This document shows, piece by piece, positions 18,868-28,752 of a stretch of 64,000 bases of DNA. The stretch lies in the NCBI GenBank assembly GCA_019083985.1, contig JAHRCV010000003.1, forward strand, positions 186,001 to 250,000. The letters are read 5' to 3'. The notes beneath the pieces are model-generated. The model was not told the DNA's origin and did not search any database. It saw nothing but the letters and a program-made list of their open reading frames with translations. Numbering within the stretch: position 1 is the first letter of the stretch; each line of letters opens with the position of its first letter. The DNA is from Rhizobiales bacterium TNE-4 (GTDB lineage Bacteria; Pseudomonadota; Alphaproteobacteria; Rhizobiales; Beijerinckiaceae). Both the position numbers and the translations under genes were made by a program.

Positions 18868-19590
18868 TTGCCCCTCTTCAAGCGATCAGACGATGAGCGT
18901 TACGCCCGCCGCATGGCGCGCATTGCCCGTTGGGATCGCCCGCTTGCGCCGGGCTGGGATCGCTTCCGCGCGTGGATGAACATGGTCTTCGTTGATCATG
19001 GAATCTTCCGCATCATCTATTTGAATCGCCACCGCGTCACTGATGTGTTCTGGCGCGCAGCCCAACCAACACCCGGCCAGATTGCCGCGGCGGGCAAAGA
19101 CGGCATCAAGACCATCGTCAATCTGCGCGGCGGCCGGGAATACGGTTCATGGCCGCTTGAAAAAGAGGCCTGCGAAGCCAACGGGCTTGTGTTGGCCGAA
19201 TTCGTGCTGCGGTCGCGCGAAGTGCCCGACCGGGAAACGATCTTGTCGCTCCCGGAATTTTTCCGGACGTTGCACTACCCCGTGCTCGTCCATTGTAAAT
19301 CGGGTGCGGACCGCGCCGGTTTCATGGCGGCACTTTATCTGCTGGTTGCGGAGAACCGCAGTGCCGATGAGGCGCTGGCGCAGCTCTCGCCTTGGTATGG
19401 CCATTTCCGCTTCGCGAAAACAGGCATTCTCGATGCCTTCATCGAAATGTATCGCGACGAAGGCGAGAAGAAGGGCAAAGCCTTTCTTGATTGGGTGCGC
19501 GACGATTACGACCCCGAGCGGCTAAAACAGCAATTCAAGACGGGCGTGGTTTCCGACCTCGTCGTCGACCGAATTCTGCACCGCGAATAA
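18868..19590 (+). CDS. Dual-specificity-type tyrosine phosphatase
   Basis: A 240-residue protein whose central part has the cysteine phosphatase P-loop HCKSGADRAG (C-x5-R) near residues 146-155, preceded by GIKTIVNLRGGRE and a WPL/EVPD region expected to hold the general acid. This matches the DSP/tyrosine phosphatase-like family common in alphaproteobacteria. Translation likely begins at TTG 18868, as the next in-frame ATG (MARIARW) would remove only 15 residues; both are possible. It is convergent with the ABC exporter gene that follows. The target is unknown. Confidence 0.85.
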   Translation: MPLFKRSDDERYARRMARIARWDRPLAPGWDRFRAWMNMVFVDHGIFRIIYLNRHRVTDVFWRAAQPTPGQIAAAGKDGIKTIVNLRGGREYGSWPLEKEACEANGLVLAEFVLRSREVPDRETILSLPEFFRTLHYPVLVHCKSGADRAGFMAALYLLVAENRSADEALAQLSPWYGHFRFAKTGILDAFIEMYRDEGEKKGKAFLDWVRDDYDPERLKQQFKTGVVSDLVVDRILHRE

Positions 19591-21345
19591 TCAGGCCGTT
19601 TGCAGCCGATGGAGACGGCGGTAGAGACCGTCACGTTCAATCAAGGCCTCATGCGTGCCGCGTTCGACGATGCGACCCTGATCCATCACCAAAATGAGAT
19701 CGGCGTCGCGGATCGTCGATAGGCGATGAGCGATGACAAGCGATGTGCGCCCTTTTGCCAATCGGTCGAGCGCATCCTGTACGGCCCGCTCCGATTCGGA
19801 ATCGAGTGCACTCGTCGCTTCATCGAGAATGAGAATGGGCGCATCGCGCAGAATGGCGCGCGCAATGGCAATACGCTGGCGCTGACCGCCAGAGAGCCGC
19901 GAGCCACGTTCACCAACCCGCGTTTCATAGCCCTCTGGTAATTGCATGATAAAATCATGCGCCGCTGCGGCTTTTGCTGCGTCTTCGATCGCCGCATCGC
20001 TCGCGCCCGGCCGGCCGAGCGCAATATTGACGCGCACGGTTTCATCAAACAGCAAAGGTTCCTGCGAGACCGCCGCCATCGCATCGCGCAAGGACGTAAG
20101 CGTGACTTGGCGAATATCCTGTCCGTCGATTTCAATGGCGCCAGCAGAAACATCGAAGAGCCGCGGTACAAGCGAAATCAAGGTCGATTTGCCGGAACCC
20201 GACGGACCCACCAACGCGACGCGCTGACCCGGCTCGATGGTAACGGCAATGTCGTTGAGCGCGGCTTCATGACCATCATAAGCAAAGGACACATCACGAA
20301 ACGCAATGCGTCCCTTTACTTTTTGAAGCATGACGGCATCGGGTGCATCAACAATCTGCGGCTTGGTATCAAGCGTACCGAAGAAGCGATGAAGAGCAGC
20401 AGCCGCTTCCTGTAAAATCGAATTGAGATTGCCAATCGCACGCAAGGACTGCGCGGCTAACAAGAGAGCCGTGATGAAACCGGTAAAATCACCGACAGTC
20501 GCCTGCCCGCTAATGATGCGCCAGCTGATGAAGAAGAGAACGGCAGCAACCGCTAATCCGCCCGCGCCTTCCAAAAGCGGATCAAGGCGTGCGCGCTGAT
20601 CGGCCCCTTTCATTTTGAGCCGACGCATCGTCTCGAAACTTTTGCGCGCGCGTGTCGCGAGATAATCTTCGAGCCGATAAGTCTTCGCGATCCGCGCCGC
20701 ACCGAGGCTTTCCGCAACATGGCTTGCCATGCTGCCGGTTTCTTCCTGCATCGCATGCGCATTACGGCGCAGCTTTTTCGCAATGCCTTGCATCGGCGGC
20801 AGAATGATCGGGATTGCGATCAAAGCGACAAGCGTCATCTGCCAATCGATCCAGAACATCGCTGCGATCACGGCCACGGCCGTCCCAGCATCGCGCAAGA
20901 AGACGGCCGAGAGCCGCGTCAGCGCTTCGCGGATATAGGCGAAGTCCGTGGTGAAGCGTTGTGTCAGTGCGGCGCTCGAGTCGCGGGCAAGTTGCGCCAT
21001 GTCGGCATGGATCAGGCGATCATAAAGGGCGCTCTGCATATCCGCCTCGATCCGCGTGACCACGCGGTTGGTCAAGACGGCGAGGCCATACATCGCCGCA
21101 CCCTTGATCGAGGTGACGAGAATGACAACGAGCGGGATCCAGGTGATCGCGGCATGGTCGCGCGTTTCGAACGCATCGAAAGCGCGTTTGATGATGACGG
21201 GATAAAGACCGGCGGCTGCCGACAAGATCACCACGACAAGGGTGATAGCGACAAGCGACGGCCAATGCGGCTTAAGCCAATCGCGCCAGAGCCGCCCCAT
21301 CAGCGGCAGAAACGCTGCCCCGCCCTCGATCCCCGATTTTGCCAT
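19591..21345 (-). CDS. MsbA-like ABC exporter (fused permease-ATPase)
   Basis: The 584-residue half-transporter has six transmembrane helices over about 25-310 and a C-terminal ATPase with Walker A VGPSGSGKST near 376, signature RLSGGQRQRIAIARAIL, Walker [13 protein letters not shown] and H-loop IAHRLST. It resembles the MsbA/lipid-exporter subgroup; lipid A-core flipping is possible but not shown. The start overlaps the yggS stop as TGATG, so it is coupled to that gene. Confidence 0.88.
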   Translation of the reverse strand: MAKSGIEGGAAFLPLMGRLWRDWLKPHWPSLVAITLVVVILSAAAGLYPVIIKRAFDAFETRDHAAITWIPLVVILVTSIKGAAMYGLAVLTNRVVTRIEADMQSALYDRLIHADMAQLARDSSAALTQRFTTDFAYIREALTRLSAVFLRDAGTAVAVIAAMFWIDWQMTLVALIAIPIILPPMQGIAKKLRRNAHAMQEETGSMASHVAESLGAARIAKTYRLEDYLATRARKSFETMRRLKMKGADQRARLDPLLEGAGGLAVAAVLFFISWRIISGQATVGDFTGFITALLLAAQSLRAIGNLNSILQEAAAALHRFFGTLDTKPQIVDAPDAVMLQKVKGRIAFRDVSFAYDGHEAALNDIAVTIEPGQRVALVGPSGSGKSTLISLVPRLFDVSAGAIEIDGQDIRQVTLTSLRDAMAAVSQEPLLFDETVRVNIALGRPGASDAAIEDAAKAAAAHDFIMQLPEGYETRVGERGSRLSGGQRQRIAIARAILRDAPILILDEATSALDSESERAVQDALDRLAKGRTSLVIAHRLSTIRDADLILVMDQGRIVERGTHEALIERDGLYRRLHRLQTA

Positions 21346-22037
21346 CAGCCGTGTTCCCGCCCCGGCGGCCGCGCGCCGAAGATGGCACTGCCGACCCGGA
21401 CATGGGTGGCGCCAAGCTGAATGGCCTCGCGGTAATCGGCGCTCATGCCCATCGATAGGATTTTGAGGCCATGGCGGGCGGCGATCTTCGCCAGCATGGC
21501 AAAATGCGGTGATGGCGGCTCATCGGCCGGGGGGATGCACATGAGCCCTTCAATGACGAGACCGCGGGCTTGGCAGGATTGGATGAAGGCGTCGGCGTCT
21601 TGCGGCGACACACCGGCCTTTTGTGGCTCGTCGCCCGTATTGATTTGGACGAGAAGCTTCGGGATCCGGCCCGAACGGGCCATTTCTTTCGGCAATTCCT
21701 TGACCAGCTCGGCGACAAGGCTCTCCCGATCGACCGTTTCGATGACATCGAACAGCCCGACCGCCTCTTTCACCTTGTTCGATTGCAGGGGTCCGATGAG
21801 ATGAAGCTCGACACCGGGATAATCGGCCTTCAACCCCGGCCATTTGGCCTTGGCTTCCTGCACGCGATTCTCGCCAAAGACACGCTGGCCAGCGGCGAGG
21901 ACGGGCTGGATGATCTCCGCCACCATGGTTTTGGACACCGCAACAAGGGTGACATCATCGGCCGGGCGCTCGCAATCGGCGGCGGCGGTCGCGATGTCGG
22001 TCCTGACTGCGGCAAGCCGTTCAACGGCATCGTCCAT
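21345..22037 (-). CDS. yggS: YggS/PLPBP-family pyridoxal-phosphate homeostasis protein
   Basis: A 230-residue single-domain alanine-racemase-fold protein. The PLP lysine lies in LVAVSKTM near residue 36, followed by FGENRVQEAKAKW, HLIGPLQSNK, NTGDEPQKAG, LMCIPP and the C-terminal SMGMSADYREAIQLGATHVRVGSAIFG. The family carries PLP without catalysis and balances vitamin B6 and amino acid pools. It is divergent from leuS with a 130-base gap and coupled to the ABC exporter downstream. Confidence 0.93.
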   Translation of the reverse strand: MDDAVERLAAVRTDIATAAADCERPADDVTLVAVSKTMVAEIIQPVLAAGQRVFGENRVQEAKAKWPGLKADYPGVELHLIGPLQSNKVKEAVGLFDVIETVDRESLVAELVKELPKEMARSGRIPKLLVQINTGDEPQKAGVSPQDADAFIQSCQARGLVIEGLMCIPPADEPPSPHFAMLAKIAARHGLKILSMGMSADYREAIQLGATHVRVGSAIFGARPPGREHG

Positions 22038-22167
22038 TCCTCGCCCCTTCTGTTGACCGGGAAGCCGAATTCATGTCCTAGTCCGGCCGAACCTTGTCCG
22101 GCAAGGCCTTCCGGCTTGCGGGGCTTGTCCGAAGATCCCGAAGACCCTGAAATTCCTGACGAGAACC

Positions 22168-24789
22168 ATGCGATCCGAGCGGTATAACGCCCGTGAGTCC
22201 GAGCCGAAATGGCAGGCCGAATGGGAGCGGAAAAAGCTTTTCAGCACGCGGAACGATGATCCGCGCCCCAAATATTATGTGCTGGAGATGTTCCCCTATC
22301 CTTCGGGCCGGATCCATATGGGTCACGTCCGCAATTACGCGATGGGCGATGTGGTTGCGCGCTACCGCCGCGCGAAGGGTTTCAACGTGCTCCATCCGAT
22401 GGGATGGGACGCGTTCGGCATGCCGGCCGAGAATGCGGCGATGGCCAATAAGGTCCATCCGGCCGAATGGACCTACGCGAACATCGCGACCATGCGCGGC
22501 CAGCTTAAATCCATGGGGCTGTCGCTCGATTGGGATCGTGAGATCGCGACCTGTGACCCCTCCTATTACCGCCATCAGCAGCGGATGTTTCTCGACTTCC
22601 TGAAGGCGGGATTGGTCGATCGCAAAACCGCGAAAGTGAATTGGGACCCGGTTGACCAGACCGTCCTTGCCAATGAGCAGGTGATCGATGGTCGCGGTTG
22701 GCGTTCAGGCGCGCTCGTCGAGCAGCGCGAATTGACGCAATGGTTCTTCAAGATCGCCGACGATTCGCAGGAATTGCTCGACGCACTCGACGGGCTCGAG
22801 CGCTGGCCGGAAAAAGTCCGGCTCATGCAGAAGAATTGGATCGGCCGTTCGGAAGGTCTTCTCGTGCGGTTTGCGCTCGATGAGAAGACGACACCGAAAG
22901 GTGAGAGCGATCTTGAGATTTTCACGACGCGGCCTGACACTTTGTTCGGCGCGAAATTCTTGGCTCTTGCGCCCGATCATCCGCTCGCGAAAGCGGCCGC
23001 GGCAAACAATCCCGGCCTCGCTGATTTCATTGCTGAATGCAAACGCATGGGAACAGCGCAGGAAGAAATCGAAAAGGCTGAGAAGCGCGGTTTCGACACC
23101 GGCATTCGCGCCGTGCATCCATTCGATCCGAATTGGACGCTGCCCGTCTATGTCGCGAATTTCATCTTGATGGATTACGGCACGGGCGCGATCTTCGGCT
23201 GCCCGGCGCACGACCAGCGCGACCTTGATTTCGTGAATATGTACGGGCTTGGCAACACGCCTGTCGTCTGCCCCGAAGGACAAGATCCGCAAAGCTTCGT
23301 CATCACCGACACCGCCTATGTCGAGGATGGCCGCATGATCAATTCGCGCTTCCTCGATGGCATGACCACCGCCGATGCACGCGAGGAAGTCGCCAAGCGC
23401 TTGGAAAAAGCAACGCTGGGCAATCGCCCTGTTGCGACACGCAAAGTCAATTTCCGCCTGCGCGATTGGGGTATTTCACGCCAGCGTTATTGGGGTTGCC
23501 CGATCCCGGTCATCCATTGCGACAGCTGTGGCGTCGTGGCGGTTCCGAATAAGGATCTGCCGGTCAAATTGCCGGACGATGTAACCTTCGACGTGCCGGG
23601 CAATCCGCTGGATCGCCATCCGACATGGAAACATGTCGATTGCCCGCAATGCGGCACGAAAGCCCGGCGCGAAACTGACACGATGGACACCTTCGTCGAT
23701 TCGTCTTGGTATTTCGCACGCTTCACCGATCCATGGAACGAGACGGAGCCAACGACGCGTCAGGCCGTCGATCATTGGCTCCCCGTCGACCAATATATTG
23801 GCGGCATCGAACACGCGATCCTGCATCTCCTTTATTCACGCTGGTTTACCCGCGCGATGAAACGCACCGGCCATGCCGGTCTTGATGAGCCATTTGCTGG
23901 CTTGTTCACACAGGGCATGGTGGTGCACGAAACCTATCGTGCGCCAGATGGGTCATGGGTCGCGCCGTCTGAAATTGAAATCACCAGCGAGGGTGCGAAC
24001 CGTCGCGCCAAGCGTCTCACCGATGGCATCGAGATCGAGATCGGTTCGATCGAGAAGATGTCGAAGTCGAAGCGCAATACGGTTGATCCCGACGATATCA
24101 TTGGCACTTATGGCGCCGATACGGCGCGTTGGTTCATGCTGTCGGATTCACCGCCCGAGCGCGACGTGATCTGGACCGAAGAAGGTGTGCAGGGCGCCGC
24201 CCGTTTCGTGCAGCGCGTTTGGCGGCTGATTGGCGAAATCGCTGATCGCGCAGGAACGGCTCCGGCAGCATCCTCCTATTCGGATGCCGCACTTGCGGTC
24301 CGCAAAGCGGCGCACAAGGCTTTGGTGCGCACCGAAGAAGATGTCGAGCGTCTGCGTTTCAACCGCTGCGTCGCGCATATTTATGAGCTTGCCAACGCTT
24401 TGCAGGCCGCGCTGGCCGCCGAGAAAGGTGAGCTCGACGCCGGCATGAAAGCCGCTTTGGCGGAAGCCGGATCCATCCTCGTGCGTATTCTGGCACCCAT
24501 GATGCCGCATCTCGCGGAAGAATGCTGGTCTGCTCTGGGCCACACATCGCTCGTTGGTGAACAAGCCTGGCCCGTGGCCGACCGCGCCCTGATCGTTGAA
24601 GACACGATCACCCTGCCGGTGCAGGTCAACGGCAAGAAGCGGGCTGATATTGTGGTTGACCGCAACGCAGATCAGGCGACGATAGAGAAAGCCGTTCTCG
24701 CACTCGAGGCGGTTCAGCGCGCGATGGAAGGCAAGCCCTTGCGCAAATTCATTGTCGTGCCGCAGAGGATCGTCAATGTCGTCGTCTGA
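22168..24789 (+). CDS. leuS: Leucyl-tRNA synthetase
   Basis: The 873-residue class I synthetase charges tRNA-Leu. The HIGH-type motif is HMGH at residues 50-53 ([14 protein letters not shown]), the CP1 editing domain follows, then SSWYFARF, and KMSKS appears in [15 protein letters not shown] zinc-binding CDSCG...CPQCG pair is visible in the middle. Length is normal. lptE starts inside its last codons, giving a leuS-lptE-holA operon. Confidence 0.97.
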   Translation: MRSERYNARESEPKWQAEWERKKLFSTRNDDPRPKYYVLEMFPYPSGRIHMGHVRNYAMGDVVARYRRAKGFNVLHPMGWDAFGMPAENAAMANKVHPAEWTYANIATMRGQLKSMGLSLDWDREIATCDPSYYRHQQRMFLDFLKAGLVDRKTAKVNWDPVDQTVLANEQVIDGRGWRSGALVEQRELTQWFFKIADDSQELLDALDGLERWPEKVRLMQKNWIGRSEGLLVRFALDEKTTPKGESDLEIFTTRPDTLFGAKFLALAPDHPLAKAAAANNPGLADFIAECKRMGTAQEEIEKAEKRGFDTGIRAVHPFDPNWTLPVYVANFILMDYGTGAIFGCPAHDQRDLDFVNMYGLGNTPVVCPEGQDPQSFVITDTAYVEDGRMINSRFLDGMTTADAREEVAKRLEKATLGNRPVATRKVNFRLRDWGISRQRYWGCPIPVIHCDSCGVVAVPNKDLPVKLPDDVTFDVPGNPLDRHPTWKHVDCPQCGTKARRETDTMDTFVDSSWYFARFTDPWNETEPTTRQAVDHWLPVDQYIGGIEHAILHLLYSRWFTRAMKRTGHAGLDEPFAGLFTQGMVVHETYRAPDGSWVAPSEIEITSEGANRRAKRLTDGIEIEIGSIEKMSKSKRNTVDPDDIIGTYGADTARWFMLSDSPPERDVIWTEEGVQGAARFVQRVWRLIGEIADRAGTAPAASSYSDAALAVRKAAHKALVRTEEDVERLRFNRCVAHIYELANALQAALAAEKGELDAGMKAALAEAGSILVRILAPMMPHLAEECWSALGHTSLVGEQAWPVADRALIVEDTITLPVQVNGKKRADIVVDRNADQATIEKAVLALEAVQRAMEGKPLRKFIVVPQRIVNVVV

Positions 24790-25306
24790 TCGCTCAGGAC
24801 CGGTTTCGCGTCGTCTGTTTCTGGTGGCGCTTGCGGGTGTACCACTCGCGGGGTGTATCCGTCCGATGTATGCGACCGTCGATAGCAAAGGGGCCGTGAC
24901 CAATTCACAGCTCGCCGCCATCGACATCAAGCCGGTGCCCGAGCGCTTTGGTCACTATTTGACCGAAGATCTGCGGTTTGCGTTCCATGGCGGCGATCCT
25001 GCGCCGCAAATGAAGTATCGCCTTGAAGTGACAGTGACGCGCTCTGTCGTGACGCCGATTATCGACACCTCGACCGGCCGCGCCGATGTCGCCACCATGC
25101 GGGCCGAAGCCTATTTCCGGCTTCTGCCTTATGAGGGCGGAACGGTTTTGGTTGATGGCCGCGCGACAGGATCGGCCTCGTTTGATCGTTTGACGCAGCG
25201 CTACGCTGGTCTGCGCGCCGGGATCGACTCAGAAAAGCGCATTGCCGAAACCTTGGCCGAACAGATCCAGACGCGTATCGCGGCCTATTTCGCCACGAAA
25301 TCCTGA
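24776..25306 (+). CDS. lptE: LPS-assembly lipoprotein LptE
   Basis: A 176-residue lipoprotein. After a twin-arginine-like basic start ([17 protein letters not shown]) the lipobox LAGC puts the lipidated Cys near residue 27. The rest fits the LptE family: [22 protein letters not shown], a middle region [23 protein letters not shown], and [15 protein letters not shown]. LptE plugs the LptD barrel that inserts lipopolysaccharide into the outer membrane. ATG 24776 is chosen for its GAGGAT ribosome-binding site; it overlaps leuS by 14 bases, and holA follows 2 bases after the stop. Confidence 0.9.
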   Translation: MSSSDRSGPVSRRLFLVALAGVPLAGCIRPMYATVDSKGAVTNSQLAAIDIKPVPERFGHYLTEDLRFAFHGGDPAPQMKYRLEVTVTRSVVTPIIDTSTGRADVATMRAEAYFRLLPYEGGTVLVDGRATGSASFDRLTQRYAGLRAGIDSEKRIAETLAEQIQTRIAAYFATKS

Positions 25307-25308
25307 CC

Positions 25309-26334
25309 ATGGCGAAGCTGACGCGGTCCGGTGAGGTTGAAGCCTTTGTCCGGAAACCGGACACAGCCTATCGCGTCATTCTCGTTTATGGACCGGATTC
25401 GGGCGCAGTCTCTGAACGCGCGCGCGCGGTTGCGCGCGCTTTGGTCGATAACCCCGATGACCCGTTCCAGCTTGTGCGCATGGAAGGCGATGATCTCGCA
25501 TCCGATCCCGAACGCTTGGCTGATGAGGCTTTCACGGTCCCCTTATTCGGCGGCAAGCGCGTGCTCTGGGTGCGGCTTGGATCGAAAAATGTCGCGCCCG
25601 CACTCGAGCCGCTTCTGAAGAACGCCGAACCGGAAGCAAAGATTGTCATCGATGCCGGTGACCTCGCCCCGAAGCACGCGGTCCGCGCGATGGTTGAGGC
25701 GTCGAAACACGCGATGGCGCTTGCCTGCTATCTCGATGAAGCGCGCGATGTTTCAGCACTCGTGAACGACACATTCCGCGAAGCGGGTGTGTCAGCGCCG
25801 CGCGATGTGATCACGCTGGTTGCCTCGCTCTTGGGTTCAGACCGTTTGCAGACACGGCAGGAATTGCAAAAACTTGTAACCTTTGCAGGACAAGGCGGCA
25901 CGCTCACCATCGAGGATGTCGAAACCTTGATGGCGGATGCGTCGGCGCTCGCTTACGACAATCTGATCGACGCGGTTTTCACGGGCCAAGCATCGCAAGC
26001 CGATCACGCGCTCGCGCGGATGTTGGCGGAAGGCAATGATGCCGGTGTGATGCTCGGCTTTGCGTTGCGCCACGCCATATCCTTGCAGAAAAGCCGCATT
26101 GCACTCGATGGCGGCACACCCATGGACTCGGTGATGAAAAGCGCGCGTATTTTTTTCAAGCGCCAAGCCGCTTTTCAGAAACAGATGCGGATTTGGACAC
26201 TCGACGCACTCGATAGTGCGATTGCGCAATTGGCCGATGCCGTCGTCACGACACGCAAACAAAATGCGATGGCTGACAGTGCCGCCTCACGCGCGATGCT
26301 GAGGATTGCATTGGCTGCACGCGCTCGCGCGTAA
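25309..26334 (+). CDS. holA: DNA polymerase III delta subunit
   Basis: A 341-residue clamp-loader subunit with the family layout: an AAA+-like N-terminal region (VILVYGPDSGAVSERARAVARALV), TVPLFGGKRVLWVRL, and a helical C-terminal collar (DNLIDAVFTGQASQADHALARML, MLGFALRHAISLQKSR). Delta opens the beta clamp to load it onto DNA. It is last in the leuS-lptE-holA string and ends 3 bases before the convergent parB. Confidence 0.93.
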   Translation: MAKLTRSGEVEAFVRKPDTAYRVILVYGPDSGAVSERARAVARALVDNPDDPFQLVRMEGDDLASDPERLADEAFTVPLFGGKRVLWVRLGSKNVAPALEPLLKNAEPEAKIVIDAGDLAPKHAVRAMVEASKHAMALACYLDEARDVSALVNDTFREAGVSAPRDVITLVASLLGSDRLQTRQELQKLVTFAGQGGTLTIEDVETLMADASALAYDNLIDAVFTGQASQADHALARMLAEGNDAGVMLGFALRHAISLQKSRIALDGGTPMDSVMKSARIFFKRQAAFQKQMRIWTLDALDSAIAQLADAVVTTRKQNAMADSAASRAMLRIALAARARA

Positions 26335-26337
26335 AGC

Positions 26338-27210
26338 TTAATCGCGCAAACGGCGGCAAAGATCGTCGAGCTGGTCGAGCGTCGAATATTTCAAACGCAA
26401 TTCGCCGCCCTTTGGACCATGCTCGATCGAGACATGCAGACCGAGGACATCTTCGAGCGCTTTTTCGAGCGCGCGCGTATCGGGATCTTTTTCGGCCTTG
26501 GCGCGCGGGGCCTTGCCGGTGGAAGCCTTGGTATCGTCCTGGCCGAGCTTCTCAACATCGCGGACATTGAGGCCCTGCTCGACAATGCGCTTGGCAACCG
26601 CTTCCGGGTCATCGACGGAGAGGAGTGCGCGGGCATGGCCTGCCGTGAGAACACCTTCCGCCAACATCTGTTTCACGCTGTCCGGCAATTTCAGCAGGCG
26701 CAGCATGTTGGCGACATGGCTACGGCTCTTGCCGATGATCTTGGCGAGATCGGCCTGGGCATAGCCGAAATCATTCATCAGCTTTTCGTAGCCGAGCGCT
26801 TCTTCCAGCGCGTTGAGATCGGCACGTTGGACGTTTTCGATGATGGCAAGTTCAAGCGCCTCACGATCCGTCGCCTCAACCAGCGTGATCGGCACGTCGT
26901 GAAGAGCGGCGCGCTGGGCGGCGCGCCAGCGCCGCTCACCGGCGATGATCTCATACACATCCGCCATGCCGGGCAGCGCCCGGACGAGGATCGGCTGGAT
27001 GATGCCTTTTTCGCGGATGGAGTTGGACAGGTCCTCGAGATCTTCATCGAGGAAAGTCTTGCGCGGATTGCGCGGATTGGGGCGCAGAAATTCCGTCGGC
27101 ACGCGACGCTGGCCGCGTGATCTTTCGACGACAGAGACTTCGTCGCCCATGTCGCCTATAAGCGCCGCAAGACCGCGCCCGAGACGCGATTTCTGTCCGT
27201 CGTCCGCCAT
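26338..27210 (-). CDS. parB: Chromosome partitioning protein ParB
   Basis: A 290-residue ParB. The N-terminal CTPase domain includes NPRNPRKTF and the GERRWRAAQ box; the central helix-turn-helix (LAKIIGKSRSHVANMLRLLKLP, about 150-172) binds parS; a linker rich in Lys and Asp leads to the C-terminal dimerisation domain (LEKALEDVLGLHVSIEHGPKGGELRLKY). It spreads from parS and works with ParA to segregate the origin. Three perfect parS sites lie 1.5-3.6 kb upstream. It follows parA by 26 bases. Confidence 0.96.
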   Translation of the reverse strand: MADDGQKSRLGRGLAALIGDMGDEVSVVERSRGQRRVPTEFLRPNPRNPRKTFLDEDLEDLSNSIREKGIIQPILVRALPGMADVYEIIAGERRWRAAQRAALHDVPITLVEATDREALELAIIENVQRADLNALEEALGYEKLMNDFGYAQADLAKIIGKSRSHVANMLRLLKLPDSVKQMLAEGVLTAGHARALLSVDDPEAVAKRIVEQGLNVRDVEKLGQDDTKASTGKAPRAKAEKDPDTRALEKALEDVLGLHVSIEHGPKGGELRLKYSTLDQLDDLCRRLRD

Positions 27211-27236
27211 GCTAAACCCTTGTTATTCTTATAGTT

Positions 27237-28109
27237 TTACGCTGCCGCGTGGAGGCGGCGTTCACGCTGGATGATTTCCGAGGCCAGTTTGAGATAGGCC
27301 TGCGCACCCGAACATTTGAGATCGTACAGCAGAACCGGCTTGCCATGCGAGGGCGCTTCCGACACGCGCACATTGCGCGGGATCACGGTCTGATAGACCT
27401 TCTCGCCCATGAAGGAGCGCACATCGCTCACGACCTGCGCCGACAAATTGTTGCGCGGATCGAACATGGTCAGGACAACGCCATGAATGGTGAGGCCCGG
27501 ATTGAGGGCTGAGCGCACCTGCTCGACGGTCTTCAAAAGCTGCGACAAACCTTCGAGCGCGAAGAACTCGCATTGCAGCGGCACCAGCACGGCATCGGCA
27601 GCCACCATCGAATTGATGGTCAAGAGGTTCAGCGATGGCGGGCAATCGACCAACACATAGGTGTAGGTTTCAAGACCAGCAGCAATCCGCTCATCGTGGA
27701 GTTGCTCAACGGCTTTCTTGAGGCGGTGGGCGCGGTCGCGCTCCGGTGCGATTTCAAGCTCGACCCCGAGAAGGTCGAGCGTCGAAGCGGCAATCGACAG
27801 GCGCGGCACGGCCGTATCGATAATGGCGGCCGAAAGCGGCGCTTCGCCGACAAGCACATCGTAGGTTGAGATGCGACGGCTTTTGCGATCGATCCCGAGA
27901 CCGGTCGACGCATTGCCCTGCGGGTCGAGATCGATGATGAGAACCTTCTCGCCAATGGCGGCCAGCGCGGTACCGAGATTGATCGCGGTCGTCGTCTTGC
28001 CGACCCCGCCCTTCTGGTTGGCGAGCGCCAGCACGCGCGGCTGCGCGCCATTGCGGCTCAGACGGATCGAATCCGTACCCTGCTCGGAGGGGGTGTCAGT
28101 TTGTGTCAT
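27237..28109 (-). CDS. parA: Chromosome partitioning ATPase ParA
   Basis: The 290-residue protein has the deviant Walker A motif KGGVGKTTTAINLG near residues 30-43, the switch DLDPQGNASTGL and the Walker B-like VLVDCPPSLNLLTIN. It is a Soj-type ParA that moves ParB-parS complexes along the nucleoid. ATG 28107-28109 overlaps the rsmG end by 14 bases, making mnmG-rsmG-parA-parB a continuous leftward operon. An upstream in-frame start at 28190 would lie deep in rsmG and is less likely. Confidence 0.96.
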   Translation of the reverse strand: MTQTDTPSEQGTDSIRLSRNGAQPRVLALANQKGGVGKTTTAINLGTALAAIGEKVLIIDLDPQGNASTGLGIDRKSRRISTYDVLVGEAPLSAAIIDTAVPRLSIAASTLDLLGVELEIAPERDRAHRLKKAVEQLHDERIAAGLETYTYVLVDCPPSLNLLTINSMVAADAVLVPLQCEFFALEGLSQLLKTVEQVRSALNPGLTIHGVVLTMFDPRNNLSAQVVSDVRSFMGEKVYQTVIPRNVRVSEAPSHGKPVLLYDLKCSGAQAYLKLASEIIQRERRLHAAA

Positions 28110-28752
28110 CGTCTTCGCCACCAACCCGCTTATCAGCCTGCTCGACCCGGAGGATACGTGCCTTAGGATCAGTGAGGCTTGGAAGCTCAATGGCCTTTAT
28201 TTTCCAACATTTAGCGGCTTCCGTCAATTCATTCGCAAGATCTTGTCCCTTTGGAAACAGAGCGACGGCACCTTTTTGGAGAAGAGGCGAGGTCATCTCC
28301 AGAAGATCGCTCAGCGGCGCCAGCGCCCTTGCCGTAACGATTTCCACAGGCGGGAGTCGATTCACCACCTCTTCGATCCGCTCGGGATGGACGGTCACGG
28401 GAAGCCCAAGAAGGCGTGATGTCTCTCGTAAAAAAGCGCTTTTGCGATCGTTGCTTTCCACAAGATGAACGCGTGCGCCAGGCACATCGACAAGTGTCGC
28501 CGCGATCACGAGACCGGGAAAGCCCGCGCCCGAGCCAAAATCGGCCCAAAGCTTGGCATCGGGCGCCGCCGCAGCAATCTGGAGGGAATCCGCAATATGG
28601 CGGAGCCATACCTCGTCCAGCGTGCTCGGACCGACCAAATTCTTGATCTTCTGCCAGCGCGTTAGATTGTCGACGATGCCCTGCAATTTCGATTCTGTTT
28701 CACGTGAAACAGGCGTGATGGCCAGAGCGGCGGCCTTATCAGTCAGCATCAA
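28096..28752 (-). CDS. rsmG: 16S rRNA (guanine-N7)-methyltransferase RsmG
   Basis: A 218-residue class I methyltransferase with the SAM motif [16 protein letters not shown] near residues 69-84. RsmG makes m7G527 in 16S rRNA. Its stretch TPVSRETE is encoded by a perfect parS site at 28696-28711, so the gene doubles as a partition site. The start overlaps the mnmG stop by 4 bases (28749-28752). Confidence 0.95.
   Translation of the reverse strand: MMLTDKAAALAITPVSRETESKLQGIVDNLTRWQKIKNLVGPSTLDEVWLRHIADSLQIAAAAPDAKLWADFGSGAGFPGLVIAATLVDVPGARVHLVESNDRKSAFLRETSRLLGLPVTVHPERIEEVVNRLPPVEIVTARALAPLSDLLEMTSPLLQKGAVALFPKGQDLANELTEAAKCWKIKAIELPSLTDPKARILRVEQADKRVGGEDDDTN
28696..28711. promoter_or_regulatory. 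parS centromere site within rsmG
   Basis: The perfect 16-bp palindrome TGTTTCACGTGAAACA matches the bacterial parS consensus exactly. It lies inside the rsmG coding sequence, read there as the peptide VSRET. Confidence 0.93.
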